DNA of 32,859 nucleotides, from positions 1-32,859 of the forward strand of contig CANHGM010000028.1 in NCBI GenBank assembly GCA_947460345.1, written 5' to 3'. This stretch comes from Bacteroidota bacterium (GTDB taxonomy: Bacteria > Bacteroidota > Bacteroidia > UKL13-3). The notes below the pieces were generated by a model that saw only the letters and a program-made list of their open reading frames with translations, ran no database searches and had not been told where the DNA came from. Shown piece by piece: positions 15,692 to 23,663 of this stretch (positions within the stretch are counted from its first letter, which is position 1; each line of letters starts with the position of its first letter). Made by a program: the position numbers and the translations under genes.

Positions 15692-15706
15692 TCTAACTTG
15701 GTTAGA
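15692..15706. promoter_or_regulatory. Perfect palindrome TCTAAC-TTG-GTTAGA, possible operator
   Basis: A 6-3-6 inverted repeat 46 bases upstream of the -33 element of the sigma-54 activator promoter. Longer complementary TGTCTG (15671-15676) and CAGACA flank it more widely. No T-run follows. It could be a binding site for a dimeric regulator. Nothing else is seen between 15602 and 15750. Confidence 0.35.
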
Positions 15707-15751
15707 TTTTTGAAAATATCAACGTAAACAGACATACAAACAAGCTATTTG

Positions 15752-15783
15752 TTGTAAATAACCATTTAAATAGATTACATTTG
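15752..15783 (+). promoter_or_regulatory. Bacteroidota promoter of the sigma-54 activator gene
   Basis: TTG (15752-15754), 21 bases, then a perfect TACATTTG (15776-15783). Transcription should start near 15790, some 19 bases before the ATG. Confidence 0.65.
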
Positions 15784-15808
15784 TGAGTCAAAAAGTCAGA
15801 CAAAAAAT

Positions 15809-17080
15809 ATGAATATTCAAGACGTTAAAAATAGATTTGAAATTATAGGAAAGTCTCCTTTGCTAAACATAGCCCTTGAAACAGCTATAAAAGTAGCACC
15901 TACAGAAATGTCGGTTTTGATCAATGGAGAAAGTGGTGTAGGTAAAGAAAATTTTTCAAAAATTATACATGCATTAAGTTTAAGAAAACACGGACCTTTT
16001 ATCGCTGTTAACTGTGGTGCCATTCCTGAAGGAACTATTGATTCAGAATTATTTGGTCATGAGAAAGGAGCTTTTACCGGAGCACATGATACCAGAAAAG
16101 GCTATTTTGAAACCGTAAATACTGGTACTATTTTCTTAGACGAAATAGGCGAAATGCCACTTGAAACACAATCGCGTTTATTGAGAATTTTAGAATCAGG
16201 TGAGTTTATAAAAGTAGGGGCTAGTAAAGCCCAAAAAACCGATGTGAGGGTGATAGCTGCTACCAATAAAGATTTATTAGAGTTAACTTCAAAAGGCAGG
16301 TTTAGAGAAGACTTATATTACAGGTTGTGCACTGTGCCTATCAAAGTGCCACCATTAAGAGAAAGAGGTGCTGATATATTGATGATATTTAAAAAATTTG
16401 CTCAAGACTTTGCTGAAAAATATAGAGTAACTCCTGTTATATTAGACGAACAAGCCCAACAAGTATTAGTTACCTATAGATGGCCAGGTAATATTCGTCA
16501 ATTAAAAAATATATGTGAGCAATTGACTGTTTTAGTAGAAGACAGAAATATATCGGCTGAAAATATATATCAATACTTACCTAAAGAATATCCTTCGGTG
16601 CCTATGGTTTCATCAAACTCTAATGACACAGGTATTTCAGAAAGAGATATTTTTTATAAAGTGTTGTTTGACCTAAGAAAAGACATGAATGATTTGAAGC
16701 AAATTGTGTTTGGTATGATAGGTCAAAATCCTGAAATGCCTATTGAAAATAATGAAGTACTTAATAGAATCATGAGTACTGATACTGCCTTACAAGTGCA
16801 ATCTAAAAATCAAACCAATTTCAACCAGCATTTTAATCTTCCACAAAACAATATTCAATCTCAGCCATCATATGTGATTCATCAACCAGTAGAGGAGATT
16901 ATAGAAATAAAAGAACAACCCAAAGAAGAAATTCTCTCTCTTGAAAAAAAGGAATTAGAACTTATCAAAAGAGCTCTTGAAAAACATAGAGGGAGAAGAA
17001 GAAGAGCAGCTAAAGAATTGGGCATCTCAGAGCGAACACTATATAGAAAAATAAAACAATATAACTTAGAAGAATATTAA
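15809..17080 (+). CDS. Sigma-54-dependent transcription activator without a receiver domain
   Basis: 423 residues. The AAA+ domain begins almost at the N-terminus: Walker A GESGVGKE (40-47), GAFTGA (87-92) for sigma-54 contact, Walker B GTIFLDEIGE (106-115), and the LYYRL and RWPGNIRQL motifs. A linker of about 110 residues, rich in Gln, Asn and Glu, leads to a Fis-type helix-turn-helix (about 378-420, RRRRAAKELGISERTLYRKI). No response-regulator, GAF or PAS domain precedes the ATPase and no sensor kinase lies nearby, so control must come through other partners or through its own promoter. It should hydrolyse ATP to open RpoN-bound promoters. Its stop codon overlaps that of the receptor gene on the other strand. 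Confidence 0.93.
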   Translation: MNIQDVKNRFEIIGKSPLLNIALETAIKVAPTEMSVLINGESGVGKENFSKIIHALSLRKHGPFIAVNCGAIPEGTIDSELFGHEKGAFTGAHDTRKGYFETVNTGTIFLDEIGEMPLETQSRLLRILESGEFIKVGASKAQKTDVRVIAATNKDLLELTSKGRFREDLYYRLCTVPIKVPPLRERGADILMIFKKFAQDFAEKYRVTPVILDEQAQQVLVTYRWPGNIRQLKNICEQLTVLVEDRNISAENIYQYLPKEYPSVPMVSSNSNDTGISERDIFYKVLFDLRKDMNDLKQIVFGMIGQNPEMPIENNEVLNRIMSTDTALQVQSKNQTNFNQHFNLPQNNIQSQPSYVIHQPVEEIIEIKEQPKEEILSLEKKELELIKRALEKHRGRRRRAAKELGISERTLYRKIKQYNLEEY

Positions 17081-19503
17081 AAATCTAAGGTAACTTTTAA
17101 TAAGAAATTAGTTCCAGCTGAAGGATAATAAAAGTTGTTGTTTACTCTTTGTGCTCCAAACATCCAACCATAGGTATATCCGTTGTTTTCATACTTTGTG
17201 TTGAATATATTATTGCACAACAAATTCAAATTAATCTTACCAAAATTGTTTGTTTGAAAGCTATATATAAATTGTAAATCGTTTAAAAAATACGATTTTA
17301 GCTTTCTTTCATCACTTTGGGTATTGTCTAAATACTGAGTAGCTATATATTTTGTGATATATATTAGTCGTGCGTTTTTGTTAATTGTGTATTTAAATAT
17401 GGATGACCCCACAGCATTGGGTGAAAATGCCAAATCAATATTCTTATAGGTTTTATATATACCGTTTCCTACATAGTTATAGTTTGAATCATAACTATCA
17501 ATATACTCATTAAAGTTGATTATTTTATTTCTTGAAACAGCTACAGACAATGTCCAATCAAGCTTTTTAGAAAAAGTATATATTGAAGAAAACTCTATTC
17601 CTGCTCTGTAACTTTTGGGCACATTTATTCTGTTGTATGCCCCTACATCATTCACACTTCCGTCGTTAATCAATTGATTGGTATAATACATTCCATATAT
17701 ATTGGTTTGTAATAATAACTTGTTAAGTTTTATAGCATGACTTAATTCTAAATTATACAATCTCTCTGGTTTTGGTTCAGATTTTTTAGTGGCATTTATT
17801 AAATCATCTCTCACGGGCTCTCTGTTGCCTAATCCTAAGTATATATAATAGATACCTCTTTTGTTTGTTTTATATTCAGCACCCGCTTTAGGATTAAAAA
17901 ACAAATAGTTTTTATTGGCATTATAAGGAAGCAACACCCCTGAATTATCATTCACTCCTGATGTTTTATATATAATATTTCTGCATTGAAAATCTCCCCA
18001 AATTTTAACTTTGTTGTTCAGTTGATAGTTTATCTTTTCGTAAATATTTATGTCCGTTTTATTGCTATTGCCATTATAGTATGGATGGTTTATTTCAGTG
18101 TTTCCACTATATCTAGCCCAAATAACTTCACCTAAATGCTTACCTATATATGTATTTGCTCCACCACCGGTTATAAACTGAAACTTAGTATTTGTATATA
18201 TATGCGAAAAAACCATCCCCAAAAAGTGGTTATCAAGCCAACGTCTTCTAATCAAGTCTGTTGTGGTTATATGCAGTGAACTATCAACTACTATTTGGTA
18301 ATCTGCTAAAGACCTGTCTTTTTTATACTCTTCATAATAGCCTTTGCCTCTGGTATAGTGCAATGCAATATTAAATACATTTCTTTTATTAAACTCATGA
18401 TTGAGGTGCAATTGGCTATGCGATTGCATGTAATTATCTGTTTGATTGGGATAGGTAAACTCGTTATATATTCTGTTTGGATTATAAGCAAATCCCTTAG
18501 TGCTATATAGAATTTCTTCAGGTATGCCATTCCAAGCTTGGCCTGTTTTTTCTTTACCAGCAAAATGTATCAATTTAAATAACGTTTTATTAATTTTTTT
18601 AACTGCAGATAAATAATATGATTGCAAATCACTTTGGCTTCTGAGCACATATCCATCACTTTTTATATATGACAAACGTGCGGTTATATATCCATTATTA
18701 ATGTTTCCGGTATTGATCATAACGTTAGACAAAGCAGATGTTCTATTGCCTGGGTATTGCTGATATTGCTTGCTTTCTGGTATGATATATCCTGCACCTA
18801 TATTTAAACTTGTACTGGCATTTTCTTGTGCTTCGTTTGTTTGCATGTTTATAGTACTACCAAATGCCCCTGCTCCATTAGTAGAACTTCCAAGCCCCCT
18901 TTGTATTTGAATACTTTGTAATGAAGAAGCAAAATCAGGCATATTTACAAAAAACACAGTTTGACTTTCAGCATCATTTAGCGGTACACCATTTACAGTG
19001 ATATTGGTACGTGTGGGGTCAGCCCCTCTTATTCTCAAACCTGTATATCCTATACCATTGCCTGCATCGCTTGTAGCTACAGCATTGGGTGTTTGGCTAA
19101 GTATCATGGGTATATCTCTACCTGTATTATAATTCTTAATTTCACTAACGCTATAGTGCGTATTCGTTGGATTTGGATTCTCTCTTGTTGCTTTGATAAT
19201 TACGCTTTCTAAACTTACCACATCACTGTTCATATATATAATCGCTTTTGAAGCATTGGATTCATACACATATATATATGTCTTGTAAGAAGGCTTGAGT
19301 ATATTACACTTTGCATTACTTTGAACTTTTGCTGTATAAACAATAGCTCCTGAGGTATCAGTAGTAGCTACTATTTGGTTATTATCTACTTGCGAAATTT
19401 TAGCTCCTACAATGGGTTTAAAGGTATCTGCATCAAGCACTTTTTGAGCAAATGCGTCCATTGTAATAATAGAAAGTAAAATAGAAAGAATTCTTGTTCT
19501 CAT
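17077..19503 (-). CDS. TonB-dependent outer membrane receptor, predicted thiamine uptake (Omr1-like)
   Basis: 808 residues from the ATG at 19503, chosen because MRTRILSILLSIITMDAFAQ is a proper signal peptide. The longer frame back to 19563 would run into the leader hairpin. A carboxypeptidase-regulatory-like domain (about 20-105) precedes the plug (ILSQTPNAVATSDAGNGIG, RIRGADPTRTNITVNGVPL) and the 22-strand barrel, which ends in the usual aromatic residue (KVTLDF). A TPP riboswitch sits in the leader, so the substrate is probably thiamine, its phosphates or a precursor; such receptors have been predicted in Bacteroidota and called Omr1. The usual companion pnuT is not next to it. It needs TonB-ExbBD for energy. 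The stop overlaps the sigma-54 activator stop by four bases. Confidence 0.88.
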   Translation of the reverse strand: MRTRILSILLSIITMDAFAQKVLDADTFKPIVGAKISQVDNNQIVATTDTSGAIVYTAKVQSNAKCNILKPSYKTYIYVYESNASKAIIYMNSDVVSLESVIIKATRENPNPTNTHYSVSEIKNYNTGRDIPMILSQTPNAVATSDAGNGIGYTGLRIRGADPTRTNITVNGVPLNDAESQTVFFVNMPDFASSLQSIQIQRGLGSSTNGAGAFGSTINMQTNEAQENASTSLNIGAGYIIPESKQYQQYPGNRTSALSNVMINTGNINNGYITARLSYIKSDGYVLRSQSDLQSYYLSAVKKINKTLFKLIHFAGKEKTGQAWNGIPEEILYSTKGFAYNPNRIYNEFTYPNQTDNYMQSHSQLHLNHEFNKRNVFNIALHYTRGKGYYEEYKKDRSLADYQIVVDSSLHITTTDLIRRRWLDNHFLGMVFSHIYTNTKFQFITGGGANTYIGKHLGEVIWARYSGNTEINHPYYNGNSNKTDINIYEKINYQLNNKVKIWGDFQCRNIIYKTSGVNDNSGVLLPYNANKNYLFFNPKAGAEYKTNKRGIYYIYLGLGNREPVRDDLINATKKSEPKPERLYNLELSHAIKLNKLLLQTNIYGMYYTNQLINDGSVNDVGAYNRINVPKSYRAGIEFSSIYTFSKKLDWTLSVAVSRNKIINFNEYIDSYDSNYNYVGNGIYKTYKNIDLAFSPNAVGSSIFKYTINKNARLIYITKYIATQYLDNTQSDERKLKSYFLNDLQFIYSFQTNNFGKINLNLLCNNIFNTKYENNGYTYGWMFGAQRVNNNFYYPSAGTNFLLKVTLDF

Positions 19504-19557
19504 GTTCTGATTAATTAAAATAGAAGCATAAACACACGAGAATTGCTTAGAAAGCAT

Positions 19558-19576
19558 AGACAAAATGTATTTGTCT
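19558..19576 (-). promoter_or_regulatory. Hairpin after the TPP aptamer, possible expression platform
   Basis: On the minus strand AGACAAA (19576-19570) pairs with TTTGTCT (19564-19558) around a five-base loop, directly after the aptamer. No T-run follows, so control by translation or by a longer rearrangement is more likely than a simple terminator. Confidence 0.4.
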
Positions 19577-19577
19577 T

Positions 19578-19653
19578 ATCTTTTCCCTACGCAGGTATAA
19601 TCCTGATCAGGTTCTAAGGGTAATTCTCAGTCTGTATAGACACCCCTAAAGAT
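19578..19653 (-). promoter_or_regulatory. TPP riboswitch (THI element)
   Basis: Read on the minus strand, the thi-box consensus is plain: GGGGTGTC, CTGAGA, ACCCTT, AACCTGAT, then ATACCTGCGTAGGGAA. The closing stem ATCTTT (19653-19648) pairs with AAAGAT (19583-19578). The aptamer binds thiamine pyrophosphate and should switch off the receptor gene, whose ATG is 74 bases downstream. A perfect -7 box eight bases upstream puts the transcript start at the aptamer's first stem. Confidence 0.95.
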
Positions 19654-19661
19654 TTATTTGG

Positions 19662-19669
19662 CAAATGTA
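19662..19669 (-). promoter_or_regulatory. -7 promoter box upstream of the TPP riboswitch
   Basis: TACATTTG on the minus strand (19669 to 19662) is a perfect TAnnTTTG box. The predicted start near 19655 coincides with the riboswitch 5' end. No -33 TTG is evident. Confidence 0.55.
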
Positions 19670-19688
19670 TGTATATAAAAGGTATTAC

Positions 19689-20864
19689 TTAAAAAATATT
19701 TTCAATTTTGTTCACATCCATTTCTCCAAAAGTATGGTCTCTTAAATAGTGAACCATTTTTAACACTTCAAATCCATCAAACCAATGAAAAAGTCTTTTT
19801 AAATAATTTTTCTCATTTGTCGATTGACGCTTGATAGATGTTAATTGTTGTATATAATTATTTGTTTGTATATAGGCTATTAACTCTTGAGGTACATAGT
19901 CAAAAGCATTGTCATGGTTATAAAAATCTGTCATTTGCGAAACATATACCTTAATTACTTTAAATATTTCGGGATGATAGGTCTTTAATGAAATATGGTT
20001 TTCGAAGATTATTTCATTCATAGCTTTACCTGTTCCAAAAGGCACTCTATCTGATATTCTAGCAGAAGGGTAAACACAAGCATTTTCTATATATTGGTGT
20101 GTATATGTTTTGGCTAGTTTATGTAAAAAATAAAAATCTTCTCCAGCTTTTCTTTTATTCATTCCACCACTAAGCATATATGGAATAACCTTAACAACCA
20201 TGCACGATCCAACCGTTTGAAAGTGGTAGGGCAACTGGCAATAATTTAGTGCATCAGAATAATAGTTTAAGTGTTTTTCATACAGAGTAATTGACTGAGC
20301 ATATATTGGATCTAAACCTTCTAATAGATGTTTATATTTAATAGTTGCAAAATCAGTTTTGGCGTTTCTTTCAAATGTTGAAATTATTTCATCTATATAG
20401 TTTTCAGAAACCGTACAATCAGCATCTAAACAAATAATAATACCATCTGGGTTATGGTTTAATGAAAATTTTCTGGCTGCTTCGTCCATGCCTACTTTTC
20501 TTGCTAGACCTACCCCTGCATGTTTTTTAGGCATGTCTTCAAATACTATAGTATATATATTGTTCACTCCATACTTCAAACAAAAAGCTTCAATGTCTTG
20601 TATCGATTGTTGGTTTTGCTCTTTCACCTGTTGTGGTGATTCATCAGCAGCGTTCACTACAACTATACATTTAAATATGGTAGTATTTATTTGGGTATTA
20701 TATACGCTTTCAAGACAAGCTGTTATATTAGGCTCGTTATAGCAAGGTATAACAATGATAGCTTTAAGTTTATCATTGGATGTGTCTGGTGTATGAAAAG
20801 AAATATAATCGAATCGAGATATATATTGATTAAAAACATCTGAAATAGGCTCAGGTTTTTTCAT
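19689..20864 (-). CDS. Family 2 glycosyltransferase
   Basis: 391 residues without a clear membrane helix. The GT-A fold shows in IIVIPCYNEPNITACLESVY (residues 36-55), the metal-binding DAD at 147-149 (ICLDADCTV) and the GEDFYFLHKLAK block with the acid pair. An unusual feature is KKHAGVGLARKVGMDEA before the DxD, a cue used to pass over existing chain members and seen in some GT2 proteins. It is the last gene of the meaB operon, 11 bases after the previous stop. The sugar and acceptor are not readable; a role in surface glycan synthesis is an inference. Confidence 0.85.
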   Translation of the reverse strand: MKKPEPISDVFNQYISRFDYISFHTPDTSNDKLKAIIVIPCYNEPNITACLESVYNTQINTTIFKCIVVVNAADESPQQVKEQNQQSIQDIEAFCLKYGVNNIYTIVFEDMPKKHAGVGLARKVGMDEAARKFSLNHNPDGIIICLDADCTVSENYIDEIISTFERNAKTDFATIKYKHLLEGLDPIYAQSITLYEKHLNYYSDALNYCQLPYHFQTVGSCMVVKVIPYMLSGGMNKRKAGEDFYFLHKLAKTYTHQYIENACVYPSARISDRVPFGTGKAMNEIIFENHISLKTYHPEIFKVIKVYVSQMTDFYNHDNAFDYVPQELIAYIQTNNYIQQLTSIKRQSTNEKNYLKRLFHWFDGFEVLKMVHYLRDHTFGEMDVNKIENIF

Positions 20865-20875
20865 TGATATATAGC

Positions 20876-21781
20876 CTATAAATTAAACCAACGCTTTAGT
20901 TTTCTAATACCAATGGTCCAAAGTGTTGGATAAAAGGTATCATATACAGCATAGGTATCAGCTTCAGTATTCGGCATCACAATAGATGGATGTTTCAATT
21001 TTCCGATGTCAAATGAAGGTACATCTGCCATTCTATTTTTAGTGTTTTTGGTATTGAGTGATAATTCTCCAAAACCAATATTTGAAACCAAATTTACTTG
21101 AGGAACAATAGCCAAACCATTTTGCATCCACATGTTCATGGTCCATTGAAAATCCCAAGTAACTATAGTTCCCTCGTGTAATAATCTAAAGTGCAATTTC
21201 CAATAATCAATTTCGCGTTTGTCTTTAAATATATGTTTAAAATAATCTTTTTCTACAAATTCAGTATAAGAAGAGAAACTGTTGTCGTAATATTTCCAAG
21301 CCCGACGCCAGGTTGCAAAACCCCATATATGATTGTATCTAGAAAAATAATATGAATCATCGCCATACTTTTTTCCATACTGAAAACTATCACCACCTAT
21401 ATGCATGATTCTATCGTCATTCCTATACTTTTCTAGTAATTCTGAACAATAGCCAAAGAAACTTGGGTGAGGCAAACAATCATGTTCTAAAATAATACCT
21501 TCTTCTTCATTTTCAAAAAACCAAGTAATGGCTTCTCCAACAGCCACACGCGGTCCTTTATTTACTTCATAAAAATTAGTAACTACTTGGCACGGCCAAT
21601 CTATCAGGCTTAAAAGCCTCTGTTGAACTTCATTAAGCTTAAGGGTTTCATTTTCATTTCTTCCACCATCACAAAATATATATAATTTAGTAACTTCAGC
21701 TCGTTTTATTTCGGCCAATACTTTCTCTGAAGTGTCTAACCTATTGAAAATAATAAATAAAACAGGGGTATTACATTTCAT
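20876..21781 (-). CDS. Nucleotide-diphospho-sugar transferase, HlpA/GNT-I-like
   Basis: 301 residues. It starts with TPVLFIIFNRLDTSEKVLAE, typical of the group annotated as hemolytic protein HlpA-like or GNT-I-like sugar transferases, followed by YIFCDGGR, the EHD metal-binding motif (99-101, ILEHDCLPH) and the W-rich IWGFATWRRAW segment. It should transfer a sugar from a nucleotide donor in the cytoplasm; the name hemolytic is historical and not evidence of toxicity. It sits 24 bases after meaB and 11 bases before a GT2 gene. Confidence 0.8.
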   Translation of the reverse strand: MKCNTPVLFIIFNRLDTSEKVLAEIKRAEVTKLYIFCDGGRNENETLKLNEVQQRLLSLIDWPCQVVTNFYEVNKGPRVAVGEAITWFFENEEEGIILEHDCLPHPSFFGYCSELLEKYRNDDRIMHIGGDSFQYGKKYGDDSYYFSRYNHIWGFATWRRAWKYYDNSFSSYTEFVEKDYFKHIFKDKREIDYWKLHFRLLHEGTIVTWDFQWTMNMWMQNGLAIVPQVNLVSNIGFGELSLNTKNTKNRMADVPSFDIGKLKHPSIVMPNTEADTYAVYDTFYPTLWTIGIRKLKRWFNL

Positions 21782-21805
21782 GTGGCAAATATAAGTATGA
21801 ATATT

Positions 21806-22708
21806 TTATATATACTTTTTTACAAACTGGTATATATTAAATCCTTCTTTAGATTGGTTTTGATTTAAATCTTTAAAAATGGTATCCGTATCAAGCTGTC
21901 TTATTCGTTCATCTTTAATAATGGCTAATACTTTTTCCATCATTATATATATTTTTTTATCTATTGCTCTTGTTGAAGCTAAATGTTTACATACAGCTTC
22001 ATACAGCTCTTGAACTCCTTCACTTTTAGAAGCAACTGTTTTAACTATTGGGGTTTGCCAATCAGATAGCTCTCTTTCGTGTAATAACATATGTAAATTT
22101 TTAGCAAAAATACCTGCACCATCTCTATCAGCTTTGTTTACTACATAAATATCTGCTATTTCCATGATACCAGATTTTAAAGTTTGGACTTCATCTCCGG
22201 CCTCAGGCACCAAAACTAAAATAGTAGTATCGGCTAAACCTGCAACTTCTACTTCACTTTGCCCTACGCCTACTGTTTCAATTATAATATAATCAAACCC
22301 TGCTGATTGCATCAAATGAATCACTTCAAATGTGCGAGGACTTAAACCACCTAACGAACCTCGAGTGGCCAAACTTCTAATATATACGTTTGGGTTTAAA
22401 AACAAGCTGCTCATCCTTACCCTATCACCCAAAAGCGAACCTTTGTTAAAAGGACTCGTAGGATCTACTGCAATAATTCCTACTTTAAGTCCTTTTTGAA
22501 CTAAAAATTCAGTAAAAGAATTTATTAAAGTGCTTTTACCAGCTCCTGGAGGTCCCGTAAAACCAAGCACAGGCGTGTGTTTTTGAGGAGTTAATATAGA
22601 GAGTAATTCTCTGCCCGTTTGAGTTTGATTTTCAACCTCAGTAATGCCCTTAGCCAATCCTCTAAGGTTGTTTTGTTCAATCAGCGTTTTAAGTTGTTCG
22701 CTCTCCAT
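21806..22708 (-). CDS. meaB: Methylmalonyl-CoA mutase-associated GTPase
   Basis: A 300-residue G3E-family GTPase (MeaB, formerly ArgK) that guards and helps reload the B12-dependent methylmalonyl-CoA mutase. Visible motifs: P-loop GPPGAGKS (52-59), the VDPTSP switch region, ETVGVGQSE, and NKAD for guanine recognition. Length is slightly below the family's usual 310-330. The mutase genes are not in the window. TATATTCG (22728 to 22721), close to a -7 box, lies 12 bases before the ATG. It heads an operon with two sugar transferases, with no obvious metabolic link. Confidence 0.93.
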   Translation of the reverse strand: MESEQLKTLIEQNNLRGLAKGITEVENQTQTGRELLSILTPQKHTPVLGFTGPPGAGKSTLINSFTEFLVQKGLKVGIIAVDPTSPFNKGSLLGDRVRMSSLFLNPNVYIRSLATRGSLGGLSPRTFEVIHLMQSAGFDYIIIETVGVGQSEVEVAGLADTTILVLVPEAGDEVQTLKSGIMEIADIYVVNKADRDGAGIFAKNLHMLLHERELSDWQTPIVKTVASKSEGVQELYEAVCKHLASTRAIDKKIYIMMEKVLAIIKDERIRQLDTDTIFKDLNQNQSKEGFNIYQFVKKYI

Positions 22709-22757
22709 TTATATTTGCTGCGAATATAACGAGTGAACTTATAAAGGTTAACCACTT

Positions 22758-23663
22758 TTGCAAAATACTATACAAACGATTGATACAATTGATACCACTA
22801 AAAGTGTGGTGCAAGCTTTGAATTTACAAGCATTCAAAGAAAAAGGTATTGAAGTATATATCAAGCGTGATGATTTGATACATCCACTTATTTCAGGTAA
22901 TAAATGGAGAAAACTCAAATATTTAATCACTCATGCAAATGATATTGGTATAAAAAAAATAGTCAGTTTTGGCGGGGCATATTCAAATCATTTACCTGCT
23001 ATGGCTTTGGCTGCTAAAATCTATGGCTTTGAAAGTGCCGCTTTTGTCAGAGGAGATGAGTTAAACGCCAACTCAAACCACAGACTTAGTTTTTTAAAAT
23101 CATGTGGTATGAACTTGCATTTCACCACTCGTGAATTGTATAGAGATAAACAAAGTTTATATAACAATATATATGGCAATGACCCAGAAACTTTATTTGT
23201 AGATGAAGGCGGCAAAAGTAATTGGGCAATTGAGGGATGCGAAGAAATTGTAAAAGAAATTGATAGACATTTTGATCATATCATATTGCCCGTTGGAACT
23301 GGAGCTACGCTATCTGGAGTGGTTTCTGGTTGCCATCAATTTCAACCCAATGCATATACACACGGAGTGGTGGTGCTCAAAGGTGCAGAATACTTGAATG
23401 ATGAAGTTAAAAAATTAATACCCCGTTTATCAAACTATTCCATGCATCATCAGTTTCATGAAGGTGGATACGCCAAAAAATCCATTGAACTTGAAAATAC
23501 CATGAAACAATTTTATAATGAAACGGGCATTCCAACAGAACATATATATAGCGGTAAAATGATTTTAGCTGCTTATAAATTATTACAAAATAAATCATTT
23601 ATAGCTGGAGATAAAATAATGTTATTACACACTGGAGGCATATTAAACATAGACCAACTTTGA
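22758..23663 (+). CDS. PLP-dependent 1-aminocyclopropane-1-carboxylate deaminase / D-cysteine desulfhydrase family enzyme
   Basis: A 301-residue fold-type II PLP enzyme. VYIKRDDLIHP leads to SGNKWRK, where K49 is the Schiff-base lysine; FGGAYSNH binds the substrate carboxylate and PVGTGATLSG binds the PLP phosphate. Family members deaminate ACC or release sulfide from D-cysteine; sequence alone does not decide, and in this phylum D-cysteine or another D-amino acid is at least as likely as ACC. No ATG exists near the start. The frame begins at TTG 22758, with GTG at codons 17-18 as alternatives. It is divergent from meaB over 49 bases, and its TGA overlaps the next start (TTGA). Confidence 0.85.
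   Translation: MQNTIQTIDTIDTTKSVVQALNLQAFKEKGIEVYIKRDDLIHPLISGNKWRKLKYLITHANDIGIKKIVSFGGAYSNHLPAMALAAKIYGFESAAFVRGDELNANSNHRLSFLKSCGMNLHFTTRELYRDKQSLYNNIYGNDPETLFVDEGGKSNWAIEGCEEIVKEIDRHFDHIILPVGTGATLSGVVSGCHQFQPNAYTHGVVVLKGAEYLNDEVKKLIPRLSNYSMHHQFHEGGYAKKSIELENTMKQFYNETGIPTEHIYSGKMILAAYKLLQNKSFIAGDKIMLLHTGGILNIDQL

Noticed and set aside
19504-19563. Longer start of the TonB receptor at 19563
   Set aside because: It would begin within the hairpin behind the TPP aptamer and put 20 polar residues before a clear signal peptide.
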